Shown here piece after piece: positions 16,238-24,873 of a DNA stretch of 64,000 nucleotides. The notes under the pieces were generated by a model, which was not told where the DNA came from, searched no databases, and worked only from the letters and a program-made list of their open reading frames with translations. Position 1 is the first letter of the stretch. Each line of letters begins with the position of its first letter. Source of the stretch: Campylobacter gracilis (GTDB taxonomy: Bacteria; Campylobacterota; Campylobacteria; Campylobacterales; Campylobacteraceae); contig NZ_JAHAFS010000014.1 in NCBI RefSeq assembly GCF_018374135.1, forward strand, positions 1-64,000, in the 5' to 3' direction. Position numbers and translations under genes: made by a program.

Positions 16238-17188
16238 CTAGTGCTTTTTATCTTTAAAAAATCTAACGATCTTAGCCTGCAGCTTGAACCACTCGCTAAG
16301 CTCCATTATAGGATGCCCTGCGTAGTTTTTGCCACCCGTTAGATCCTTGCTTATGCCGCCGCGCGCCGCGATCTGAGCGAAATCGCCCACGCTTACGTGC
16401 CCGCCGCTGCCGCTCTGTCCGCCCATCACGACGTTGCGCCCAAGCGTCGTCGAGCCCGCAAGCCCCACCTGAGAGACGATGAGGCAGTTTTGCCCAAGCT
16501 CGCAGTTGTGCCCGATCTGAACGAGATTGTCGATCTTGCTGCCGCGCTTAACGATCGTCGAGCCGAACACCGCGCGGTCGATCGTCGTGCACGCGCCGAT
16601 CTCGACCTCGTCTTGTAGCACGACGTTGCCGTTGTGATAAATTTTAACGTGCTCGCCCGTTTTGGTGTGCGCGTAACCGAAGCCGTCGCTTCCGATGACG
16701 GCGTTTGCGTGGATTATGCAGCGCTCGCCGATGATCGCGTCGTTATAGATGACGGCGTTTGCGTGGATTATGCAGTCGCTTCCGATATGCACGTCATCGC
16801 CGATGTATGCGCCGCTTAAGATAACGCAGTTCTCGCCGATCGTAGAATTTGCGCCGATATGCACGCCCTGCCCGATCTGCGCACTAGCGGCGATCTTTGC
16901 GGGCGCACCTTTTCGAATGAGGGGCTTGGCAAAATGCGCGCTTAAAATCGCAAAGGCCAGGTGCGGATTTTCGCACTCCAGCGCTCGCACGCCGTTTGGA
17001 ACCGCAGTGCCGCACTTTACCAATACGGCGGCTGCTTTGGTGGCGGATAAAAATTTCTCGTTTTTGTCGCTATCGCAGTAGCTTAGCTCGCTTTGCCTTG
17101 CGTTTTGAAGCGAATTTATCGCGGTAATCTCCGCGTCCGCTCCGCTAAGCTCTATGTTTAAAATTTCGGCAATTTTTGATAATTTCAT
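16238..17188 (-). CDS. lpxD: UDP-3-O-acylglucosamine N-acyltransferase
   Basis: LpxD adds the second 3-hydroxyacyl chain in lipid A synthesis. The N-terminal uridine-binding domain (KLSKIAEILNIEL, SYCDSDKN) is followed by a left-handed beta-helix of hexapeptide repeats (IGQGVHIGANSTIGENCVI and onward). The catalytic histidine is expected around GSDGFGYAHTKTGEHVKI. The 316-residue length is usual for Campylobacter. Ribosome site AAAGGAGCGCAA. It follows ilvI-ilvH by 31 bases, the same order as I recall in C. jejuni. Confidence 0.95.
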   Translation of the reverse strand: MKLSKIAEILNIELSGADAEITAINSLQNARQSELSYCDSDKNEKFLSATKAAAVLVKCGTAVPNGVRALECENPHLAFAILSAHFAKPLIRKGAPAKIAASAQIGQGVHIGANSTIGENCVILSGAYIGDDVHIGSDCIIHANAVIYNDAIIGERCIIHANAVIGSDGFGYAHTKTGEHVKIYHNGNVVLQDEVEIGACTTIDRAVFGSTIVKRGSKIDNLVQIGHNCELGQNCLIVSQVGLAGSTTLGRNVVMGGQSGSGGHVSVGDFAQIAARGGISKDLTGGKNYAGHPIMELSEWFKLQAKIVRFFKDKKH

Positions 17189-17219
17189 TTGCGCTCCTTT
17201 GATTAAATTTTATCGCCGC

Positions 17220-17690
17220 CTACATATCCAGCGCGACGCTGCCGCCGCGTACGATGTCGATTGGATTGTATTTTTTTATCGTCTTTAAAAAGCCGTCGAT
17301 GCGGTCTGCGTCATCACACGCCATGATGACGATCTTGCTGTCGTCGCTGTTTGCGATGCTGCCGTTGTAGGCTTTTAAAACGGCATCAAGCCCCGCTAAA
17401 TTTTCGCCCAGCGCGATCTTTACCAAAACCATCTCCTTTTCGACGAATTTTGCATCCTCGATGACCTTGTAGACGGGGATCAGCTTATGAAGCTGCTTAG
17501 TGATCTGCTCTATGACGCGCTCGTCGCCCGAAGTGACGATGCTAAGGCGCGATAGACCGGTATTTGGGATAGGTGCAACGGTGAGGCTGTCAATATTATA
17601 GCCGCGCCCCGCAAAAAGCCCTGAGATCCGCGACAAAACGCCGTGCTCATCGGTAACGACGACCGAGATTATTCTTCTTATGCTATTCAT
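17220..17690 (-). CDS. ilvH: Acetolactate synthase small (regulatory) subunit
   Basis: The regulatory subunit of acetohydroxyacid synthase, giving valine feedback inhibition. An N-terminal ACT domain is visible (RRIISVVVTDEHGVLSRISG, FAGRGYNIDSLTV), with the second half (EKEMVLVKI, IVEV-type sheets) following. It has the expected 156 residues. Its ATG overlaps the end of ilvI by four bases, giving coupled synthesis of the two subunits. Confidence 0.95.
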   Translation of the reverse strand: MNSIRRIISVVVTDEHGVLSRISGLFAGRGYNIDSLTVAPIPNTGLSRLSIVTSGDERVIEQITKQLHKLIPVYKVIEDAKFVEKEMVLVKIALGENLAGLDAVLKAYNGSIANSDDSKIVIMACDDADRIDGFLKTIKKYNPIDIVRGGSVALDM

Positions 17691-19387
17691 CTTTGCGACT
17701 CCTGCTCAAAAATCATATTATAAAGCGCGCCGCCTGCGGGCACCATCGGCCAGACGTTTTCGAAGCGATCGATCTTAGCCTCGATGACGCTTACCTTTTT
17801 GCTCGCAAGAGCCTGCTTCAGCGCGTCTTCAAATTCCGCTTTGGTGCTAACGCTAAAGCCCACGCCGCCGAAGCCCTCGACAATTTTTACGAAATCAGGC
17901 TGCGAGCTAAGATCGGTCGATGAGAAACGCTGCCCGTAAAATAGGCTCTGCCACTGCCGCACCATGCCTAAGAAATTGTTATTTAATACGATATTTACGA
18001 CGTTTAAGCCGCTCGCGCTCGCAGTCATCAGCTCTTGGATATTCATCAAAATCGAACCGTCGCCGCTGAAATTTATAACCGGTCTGTCTCCCGCATAAGC
18101 CTTCGCGCCCAATGCCGCAGGGAGGCCGTATCCCATCGTGCCCTGCCCGCCGCTACTTAGCAGAGTGCGCGGCTTGCAAAACGGATAAAACTGCGCGACC
18201 CACATCTGATGCTGCCCCACATCCGTAGCGATGATGGCGTCCTCGTCCGCGATTTTTGCGGTGCTTTGGATAACCCACTGCGGCTTTAAAATTTCATCGC
18301 TGTCGTTAAATTTAAGCGGGTGAATTTCATTGTATTTGCGAATGAGCTCGCGCCACTGCTCGAAATTTGCAGGGCTAACCTCATTTTTAATACGCGGCAG
18401 CATCTCCTCTAGCACCGATTTCACGTCGCCCACGATCGGATAATCCGCGTTTATGATCTTTGAGATCGAGCTAGGATCGATATCGACGTGGATGATCTTT
18501 GCGTTTTTGCCGAATTCGCTAAGCTTACCCGTGACGCGATCGTCAAATCTCGCGCCCAAACAGATTATCAGATCAGACTCGCTAAGCGCCATATTTGCGG
18601 CGTAGCTGCCGTGCATTCCGACCATACCTAAATTTAATTTATCATCGCTTCGCACGGCTCCCAGCGCCATAAGGGTTTGCACGACCGGGATCTGCGCAAA
18701 CTCGCTAAGCTCGCGAACCAGCTCGCTTGCGCCCGCGCTAATAACGCCGCCTCCGATGTAGAGGATAGGCTTTTTGGAGTTTGCGATTAGCTCGACGGCT
18801 TTTTTGATCTGCTTAGCGTTGCCCTTATAATTCGGCTTGTAAGTTTGCATCTTGATTTCGCTAGGATATTCAAAAACGCCAAGCTTCGCCGTTACGTCTT
18901 TGGGAATATCGACGTGCACGGGTCCAGGTCTGCCGCTGCGAGCGATATAAAAGGCTTCTTTTAAAATTCTAGGCAGCTCTTCGATCGTTTTAACTAGATA
19001 GTTGTGCTTGACGCAAGGACGTGAAATTCCGATCGCATCGATCTCCTGAAAGGCGTCGGTGCCAATGAGCGAGGTCGCCACCTGCCCGCTAATAAGCACG
19101 ATCGGGATGCTATCGCTATACGCCGTAGCAAGCCCCGTAAGCGCGTTTGTAAATCCGGGGCCGCTCGTGACGACTGCCACGCCGACCTTGCCGCTAGCGC
19201 GCGCGTATCCGTCCGCAGCCATCGCCGCAGCTTGCTCGTGGCGCACCAAAATATGTCTGAAGTATTTTTGTTTGTAAATTTCATCGTATATGTTTAGCGC
19301 CGCGCCGCCCGGGTAGCCGAAAACCACCTCGACCCCCTCCTGCCGCAACGCCTCCACGATCATCTGCGATCCGCTAATTTCTTTCAT
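17687..19387 (-). CDS. ilvI: Acetolactate synthase large (catalytic) subunit
   Basis: A ThDP-dependent enzyme that starts valine, leucine and isoleucine synthesis. The catalytic glutamate lies in LVRHEQAAAMAADGYAR. FAD and quinone-oxidase-like central domain marks are present, with the ThDP motif GDGSILMNIQEL and NNNFLGMVRQWQ near the C-terminus. I place the start at ATG 19387 (KEISGSQMIVEAL), which matches the family N-terminus and has AGGATGGG upstream. An ATG 18 bases earlier lacks a ribosome site. 566 residues. Confidence 0.95.
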   Translation of the reverse strand: MKEISGSQMIVEALRQEGVEVVFGYPGGAALNIYDEIYKQKYFRHILVRHEQAAAMAADGYARASGKVGVAVVTSGPGFTNALTGLATAYSDSIPIVLISGQVATSLIGTDAFQEIDAIGISRPCVKHNYLVKTIEELPRILKEAFYIARSGRPGPVHVDIPKDVTAKLGVFEYPSEIKMQTYKPNYKGNAKQIKKAVELIANSKKPILYIGGGVISAGASELVRELSEFAQIPVVQTLMALGAVRSDDKLNLGMVGMHGSYAANMALSESDLIICLGARFDDRVTGKLSEFGKNAKIIHVDIDPSSISKIINADYPIVGDVKSVLEEMLPRIKNEVSPANFEQWRELIRKYNEIHPLKFNDSDEILKPQWVIQSTAKIADEDAIIATDVGQHQMWVAQFYPFCKPRTLLSSGGQGTMGYGLPAALGAKAYAGDRPVINFSGDGSILMNIQELMTASASGLNVVNIVLNNNFLGMVRQWQSLFYGQRFSSTDLSSQPDFVKIVEGFGGVGFSVSTKAEFEDALKQALASKKVSVIEAKIDRFENVWPMVPAGGALYNMIFEQESQR

Positions 19388-19838
19388 ACGCCCATCCTGT
19401 TTCATTGGAATAATTTTGTGATTATATTATTTTGTAAATTAAATTTCACGAATTTTAGGCGCTAAATCGGGTCGAATTTCAAATTTAATAGCGGCGTAGA
19501 CGGGGCAAAATTTCAGAATTTAGCAAGAGTAGAAAAAGCAAATTTAAAATTTAGCCATAAATTTAAAACGGACGGGATGTTCGGATTTAAAATTTTAAAG
19601 TGTAGATTTGTTTCGACCAAACGCAGCGCATCAGTTTTAACGTAAAATTTTGGCTTAAAATTTTACCATGCGAGGCTTGGATTAAATTTATAAAATTCTT
19701 TGAAATTTTATCGTAGTGCAGAGCACTCCTGTGTAAATTTTAAATTCTACGTTACGAAATTTTAAAATTTAGCCGTAAATTTAGGGCGGGCGGAATCTCG
19801 ATTTAAAATCCTAAAATTCCGCCCGCGTAAAATGAATT
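19388..19838. other. 451-bp intergenic stretch between ilvI and the HhH gene
   Basis: Contains the ilvI promoter and many AAATTTTAAAATTT words. Near 19786-19826 an 11-bp inverted repeat (GCGGGCGGAAT / ATTCCGCCCGC) lies just beyond the stop of the HhH gene and could act as its terminator, although it has no T-run. No coding signal. Confidence 0.5.
19421..19426 (-). promoter_or_regulatory. -10 element (TATAAT) upstream of ilvI
   Basis: A perfect TATAAT on the minus strand, 33 bases before the chosen ilvI start. The -35 candidate GTGAAA at 17-base spacing is weak. Confidence 0.5.
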
Positions 19839-20564
19839 TTAAAATCCTCTATCTACCTGCACGCCCACGCCTACACTAGCGCAGTTGCCGCTTTGCGGAT
19901 CGCAGTCGCCGAAGCTTGTGACGCTACTGGATCTTTTCGAGCGGATCGTTCCCATATGCATAGGCACCGGCATGTTACGGCGCGAACTTCCGCCAATCTC
20001 GCTATCGCTCATACTATTAGAACTTCTCCTGCGAGAATAATCATCGCGCGGAGGTGGCGGTGGAGGTGGAGGAGGCGGTTTTATGCCTCCGTGCGGAGGT
20101 GGTGGCATACCGCCAGGAGGTGGGGGAGGCGGCGGCATCATGCCGCCGTGCCTACCATATCCTCGCGGAGGAGGTGGCGGTAAAGTGCCAGTCTCTGTGA
20201 TCGTGATGCCATTGCCGTAATTTTCAACGCGTTTGTAAGTAGAGCCTCCGTAAACCGTGCGGGTTCGGGTCTTTTCGACTACGACTATGTCGCGATCGGG
20301 CTGCACCGGCTGCTGCACGTTAGCTCTAGGCGATATTTCAAAGCTCTTCTGCAGTTTAGCAGTATCGTAACTTGCAAAGCCGTTGATGCCCTTTAGCTCA
20401 TCTGCACTTGAAATTTCGCGCTTTTGGCGGTATTGCATAAGCATATCCGCCCTACCCGCATCAAGCCCACCGATCGTCATCAGCTCGTAGCGACTAGCTT
20501 CGTTTATGTTGATTTTCGCCGCGGCGAGGCTCACTAAAAGAGCCAAAATCACTAAATTTTTCAT
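19839..20564 (-). CDS. Secreted helix-hairpin-helix protein with polyproline/glycine tract
   Basis: The protein begins with a signal peptide (KNLVILALLVSLAAA) and a ComEA-like helix-hairpin-helix domain (INEASRYELMTIGGLDAGRA, then LKGINGFASYDTAKLQ). Such domains bind DNA or sit in export/uptake proteins. Residues about 130-175 are runs of 5 to 10 prolines mixed with Gly and His. The tail is Ser/Arg-rich with two cysteines (DCDPQSGNC). The ATG at 20564 has AAGGAGCGCAC upstream. Whether it takes part in DNA uptake or the cell envelope is unknown. 241 residues. Confidence 0.85.
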   Translation of the reverse strand: MKNLVILALLVSLAAAKININEASRYELMTIGGLDAGRADMLMQYRQKREISSADELKGINGFASYDTAKLQKSFEISPRANVQQPVQPDRDIVVVEKTRTRTVYGGSTYKRVENYGNGITITETGTLPPPPPRGYGRHGGMMPPPPPPPGGMPPPPHGGIKPPPPPPPPPPRDDYSRRRSSNSMSDSEIGGSSRRNMPVPMHMGTIRSKRSSSVTSFGDCDPQSGNCASVGVGVQVDRGF

Positions 20565-20639
20565 GTGCGCTCCTTTGTTGGAAGTTACCAAATTCTAAAC
20601 CCTCACGATAAATCTTTGATTAACACGCAAGCAAAATTT

Positions 20640-20648
20640 TGCTACAAT
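20640..20648 (+). promoter_or_regulatory. Extended -10 element (TGC-TACAAT) of pta-ackA
   Basis: TGC plus TACAAT lies 28 bases before the pta ATG, as at other genes in this window. No convincing -35. Confidence 0.55.
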
Positions 20649-20676
20649 TGCCTATCTTATTTCAAAGGATCAACCG

Positions 20677-22275
20677 ATGAACGGAATTTTGCTCCTATGC
20701 GACGAGCCCGCCGCTTACCAATCCGAGATAAAAAAACTAGATAAAATTTTATCCATGAGCTTTCACAACGTTTTGCAACTTTGCATCGCTGGCGACAATG
20801 CCCTTTTTAGCAGGAGCGAGCTTGAAAAAGCGCTTGCAAACGGGCAGGATGAGCGCGTGCGAAAGGCGGCGATAGAGCGCTTTGCGCAGATTTTAGAGCA
20901 GTGTAATTTTGTGCTGGTTCGCGGCGTGGCGGGAGCCGATCTGCGCGAGCTAAATTTACAAATCGCGAAGGATCTAAATATCCCCGTTTGCGGATTTTAT
21001 CCTAACGAAATTGCCGCGCGCATCGGCGCACGCTTGATCACCGCAGCAAAAGCAGTAAGCTTTGCCAGCGTATATGAGGATAAAATTTCATTTTCCGCGC
21101 TAAGACCTGTGCAAGAGGGTGCAAATTCTAAAAAATCGGAGCTTTGCGGCAAAAATTCCGCCTGCGAAAAGGGCACAAAATTTCACGACGAAAATTCTGC
21201 TTGCCAAAGCGGCGCGATAGAGCTTGATAAAGTCATTGCCGACAAAAGCTACTTCACGGACGCCGCAAACTCTACGCGCTGTGAAATTCTAACCCCATTG
21301 AAATTTGAAAGTAAGCTCTACGCCAAGGCTCGCGCGAGCATTAAAACCGTCGTGCTTCCAGAAAGCGACGACGAGAGAATTCTGCGCGCGGCTGCGATTA
21401 TAAAGCAAAGCGGTGCTGCGAATTTGATCCTTCTAGGGCAGCAAGACGAAGTGCAAAAAAACGCAAGCAAGCTGGGTCTCGATCTAGCGGGCGTTAAAAT
21501 TTTAGATCCGCAGACGGATACGAGCTTAGAAAAATTTGCGCGCGATCTATATGAGCTTCGCAAGGCAAAGGGTATGAGCGAGGCTCAGGCGTGCGATTTA
21601 GTGCGCGATCGCACCTACTTCGGCACGATGCTCGTGTATGAAGGGCTGGCCGATGCGATGGTAAGCGGTGCCGGCACGACTACTGCGGAGACGATCCGCC
21701 CTGCGCTTCAGATCATCAAGACAAAGCCCGGCATCGCGACCGTTAGCGGCGCGTTTATAATGTGCCTGGATACGCAGGCTCTGCTTTTTGCCGACTGTGC
21801 CGTAGCGCCGAGCCCGAGCGCAGAGTATCTGGCAGGTATCGCGATTTCAAGCGCCGCGACCGCAAAGGCGTCCGGGCTTGAGCCGCGCGTGGCGATGCTA
21901 AGCTACTCCAGCGGCGATAGCGGTAGCGGAGAGAGCGTAGAATTTATCAAAACGGCGACGCAAAAAGCGCGCGAAAAGGCGCCCGAGCTTTTAATCGACG
22001 GACCGCTGCAATTCGACGCAGCGGTTGATGCGGCGGTCGCTAAGAAAAAAATGCCAGGCTCCGCAATCGCAGGGCGCGCGAACGTATTTATCTTCCCCGA
22101 TCTTAACTGCGGAAATATCTGTTACAAAGCCGTTCAGCGCACCGCAGGCGCCGTGGCGATCGGGCCGATTCTGCAGGGCTTAAAAAAGCCGGTAAACGAT
22201 CTAAGCCGCGGCTGCAAGGTCGCCGATATCGTAAACACGATACTTATCAGCGCCATTCAAGCAGGAGAGAATTAA
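20677..22275 (+). CDS. pta: Phosphate acetyltransferase with a repeat insert
   Basis: Converts acetyl-CoA and phosphate to acetyl-phosphate for acetate overflow. The C-terminal catalytic PTA domain runs from about residue 210 (YAKARASIKTVVLPES, then SGAGTTTAETIRPALQ, MLSYSSGDSGSGESV, GPLQFDAAVD). The N-terminal part (GILLLCDEPA) is a shortened regulatory domain. Residues about 147-205 are a low-complexity insert containing a decayed 45-bp DNA repeat (NSACEKG and NSACQSG). TAA overlaps the ackA ATG by one base. 532 residues. Confidence 0.93.
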   Translation: MNGILLLCDEPAAYQSEIKKLDKILSMSFHNVLQLCIAGDNALFSRSELEKALANGQDERVRKAAIERFAQILEQCNFVLVRGVAGADLRELNLQIAKDLNIPVCGFYPNEIAARIGARLITAAKAVSFASVYEDKISFSALRPVQEGANSKKSELCGKNSACEKGTKFHDENSACQSGAIELDKVIADKSYFTDAANSTRCEILTPLKFESKLYAKARASIKTVVLPESDDERILRAAAIIKQSGAANLILLGQQDEVQKNASKLGLDLAGVKILDPQTDTSLEKFARDLYELRKAKGMSEAQACDLVRDRTYFGTMLVYEGLADAMVSGAGTTTAETIRPALQIIKTKPGIATVSGAFIMCLDTQALLFADCAVAPSPSAEYLAGIAISSAATAKASGLEPRVAMLSYSSGDSGSGESVEFIKTATQKAREKAPELLIDGPLQFDAAVDAAVAKKKMPGSAIAGRANVFIFPDLNCGNICYKAVQRTAGAVAIGPILQGLKKPVNDLSRGCKVADIVNTILISAIQAGEN

Positions 22276-23507
22276 TGGATATCCTAGTCATAAATTCCGG
22301 CTCGAGCTCGGTTAAATTTAAATTCCACGATATGCTAAATCACGCCTGCATCGCAAGCGGGCTCATCGAGGAGATCGGCTCGACGCACGCAAGCGGAAGC
22401 ATCAATTGCGCCAACGGACGAAGCATAAAGGTTAAAAACGAGCAAATTCCAAATCACGAAACCGCGATTGCGATTGCGATCGATCTTTTAAAACAAAGCG
22501 GAGTAATCAAAGATCTAACTCAAGTAGGCGGTATCGGACACCGCATCGTTCAGGGTGCGGATTATTTCGACGCTCCTGCACTCATAGATGAGGACGTAAT
22601 GGCTAAAATCGCAGAGCTTGCGCCGCTTGCACCACTACACAATCCCGCAAATTTAGCAGGCATCAAATCCTGCCTGAAGATCGCTCCAAAAATTCCAAAC
22701 GTCGCAGTTTTTGATACGATCTTTCATCAAAGCATCCCGTCGTATGCGTATATGTACGCGCTGCCGTATGAATTCTACGAAAAATATAAGGTTCGTCGCT
22801 ACGGCGCGCACGGCACATCGCATTGGTTCGTCTCGACGATGGGAGCGAAATTTTTGCGTAAAAAATACGAAAACTTCAACGCCATTACGCTACATCTTGG
22901 CAACGGCTCGAGCGTAAGCGCCATAGAAAACGGCAAGTGTATCGACACCTCAATGGGGCTAACGCCGCTTGAAGGCATCATCATGGGCACCAGATGCGGC
23001 TCGATCGATCCTGCGATCATCCCATACATCGAGCGCGTCGCGGGCTACAACGCGCAGGATATGGACGTCATAATGAACAAAAAAAGCGGGCTTTTGGGCA
23101 TCTGCGGCGCAAGCGATCTGCGAAAGGTATATGAAAAGATGGAAGGCGGTGAGCCACGCGCGAAACTTGCGTTTGAGATGCTCGTTTACAGCGTCGTTAA
23201 GATGATCGGGGCATATTATGCCGTGCTCGGGCGCGTGGACGCTTTGATCTTTACCGGCGGTATCGGCGAAAATGCACCGCATTTTAGACAAAATGTCTGC
23301 GAGAAGCTCGCTCATATCGGCATCGGAATCGATGCGACAAAAAACGCAAAAAATACCGGATCGATTAGAAATTTAAGCGCGGCGGATAGTAAAATCAAAA
23401 CGCTCGTAATCCCTACCAACGAGGAGCTCGCGATCGCCGAAGCCACGGTCGATACAATCAATAAAAACTCCGCGCAGATCGACTATCAGAAATACTCGGA
23501 ATTTTAA
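22275..23507 (+). CDS. ackA: Acetate kinase
   Basis: Makes ATP and acetate from acetyl-phosphate. The N-terminal ASKHA fold motif VINSGSSSVKFKF, the substrate segment GHRIVQGADYF, FDTIFHQSIP and YGAHGTSHWFVS, the phosphate loop HLGNGSSVSAIENGKCIDTSMG and the C-terminal FTGGIGENAP are all present. The length is 410 residues, slightly over the usual 400. It forms an operon with pta through a one-base overlap. Confidence 0.96.
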   Translation: MDILVINSGSSSVKFKFHDMLNHACIASGLIEEIGSTHASGSINCANGRSIKVKNEQIPNHETAIAIAIDLLKQSGVIKDLTQVGGIGHRIVQGADYFDAPALIDEDVMAKIAELAPLAPLHNPANLAGIKSCLKIAPKIPNVAVFDTIFHQSIPSYAYMYALPYEFYEKYKVRRYGAHGTSHWFVSTMGAKFLRKKYENFNAITLHLGNGSSVSAIENGKCIDTSMGLTPLEGIIMGTRCGSIDPAIIPYIERVAGYNAQDMDVIMNKKSGLLGICGASDLRKVYEKMEGGEPRAKLAFEMLVYSVVKMIGAYYAVLGRVDALIFTGGIGENAPHFRQNVCEKLAHIGIGIDATKNAKNTGSIRNLSAADSKIKTLVIPTNEELAIAEATVDTINKNSAQIDYQKYSEF

Positions 23508-24009
23508 ATTTGATCTAGCGGGATTCCGCGGTTATTTTGCGAGCAGCGACGCTAACTTGCCTTTTTTGTTAGGCAATTAAATTTTGGGTCTTGGCTGTGA
23601 GCTTGCGTGAAATGAAAGGGCTTTCTTTATTTTAGGGGCTTTCTCGCTCCGACGATACGCGAAGTTGCTACACTGCATACGAGTTTGCGCTTTTCTCGAT
23701 AAAGCTTAAATTCTTCCTCGGGGGCGGAAGGGATTCTACTTACGAAGCGCCCTTTTACTTTGCTTCGGTTAGCAACCGCAAGCAGGTCTGCCGCCCAAAC
23801 CCCGCCTAGATCACTGCGCGTTAGAAGCGGCGACTCTTTGTTTGCAAAAAAGCATTGCTCGGTTAAATTTAATAAATTTTATTTCAAATTAGACCGTAAA
23901 ATTCCAAAGCAAGTCCTCGTCGTGAAATTTTACCGAACGATAAGGCATAAAATTTTAAAATTTAGCGTGGCCAGGTTTTGACGCGCAAATTTTATTAAAG
24001 GAGCGAACG
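23508..24009. other. 502-bp gap after ackA
   Basis: No gene supported. A weak hairpin TTGCCT/AGGCAA (23557-23576) around a T-rich loop lies about 50 bases after ackA and might end its transcript. The rest has short direct words such as GGGGCTTTCT/GGGCTTTCT and AAATTTTAAAATTT near 23950. Confidence 0.45.
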
Positions 24010-24630
24010 ATGAGCGATTTGCCGAATTCTCAAGGCACGCAAGAGCAAGAGGCGCCGTATCCCGATACGAAATTTACTAAATTTTTCGGGCGGCTCTACG
24101 CGGCGGTTTTTACGCTGTTTGCGATCACTGCGCTTAGCGTATTCGTGCTGCCCGAAAACATTTTAGACGTAAGTGCGGCATGCGCGGACTTCGTTGGATT
24201 TATGAAGCGGTTTTTTCCAAACATCGCCGCGATCGGCAAAATAAGCCCGCACACGCAGCTTGCGGAATTTTACGTCGCGGCATTGTGGGTACCTATTTTA
24301 ATGGCTTTCGCGCTAAGCTGCGTGTATTATCCAATCGCCGTATTCTTATACGAAAAAGAGCTTCCCGCCGTCAAGACGTAGCTAATTATGCTTATCGGCA
24401 TACCTTTTATCTATTGGCTTCTAAATAATTATTTCTACGCCGATTTTGCCATAAACGGCATCCCACACAAAGTAGGCAGCGGACGGATATTTCCTACTTT
24501 TGCGAGCAGAGAAAGCCTGTTTGGTTGGCTATCATTTTTTGGAGGCGGCTCAATGTTTTTTGGTATGTCTGTTCCGATTTTATTCAGTAATACAGTCCAC
24601 TGGATATATCTATCGAGAAATAAAAGCTAA
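24010..24630 (+). pseudogene. Membrane-protein gene interrupted by an in-frame amber codon
   Basis: From ATG 24010 (AAGGAGCGAACG upstream) the frame encodes a polar N-terminus and two membrane segments, then a TAG at 24379-24381. The very same frame continues without another stop to 24630, adding two or so further hydrophobic segments (LIGIPFIYWLLNNY, SFFGGGSMFFGMSVPILF). Read through, it is a 206-codon four-TM protein. The N-terminal FFGRLYAAV resembles FFGRIYADL of the 206-residue protein at 49231, so the two may be distant paralogues. Family unknown. Confidence 0.7.
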
Positions 24631-24873
24631 ATTTTATAAAATCTCGGACGAATAAAATTCCGCACCAATAACTTTCAGGGTCATTTTACGAGCGCAAAGC
24701 GAGCGACTGATAAAATTCCACGCTCCGTTTTAGAACAAAGACAAGCGACGATTAAATTTAAACGCCCTGCAATTAGAATTTTTTTGCGCGGAATTTAAGC
24801 GACCAAACGACGATTAAATTTAAACCGCAAGCGGCCGCTTTTAAATTTTAAAATTTCACTAAATTTTAAAATT

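Noticed and set aside
19388..19405. Longer ilvI start six codons upstream
   Set aside because: No ribosome site; the ATG at 19387 matches the family N-terminus.
23557..23576. Terminator after ackA
   Set aside because: Stem of only six pairs and no T-run after it; mentioned in the gap entry but not listed.
23760..23981. 73-codon plus-strand frame in the ackA gap
   Set aside because: No ribosome site; ends in AAATTT-word residues.
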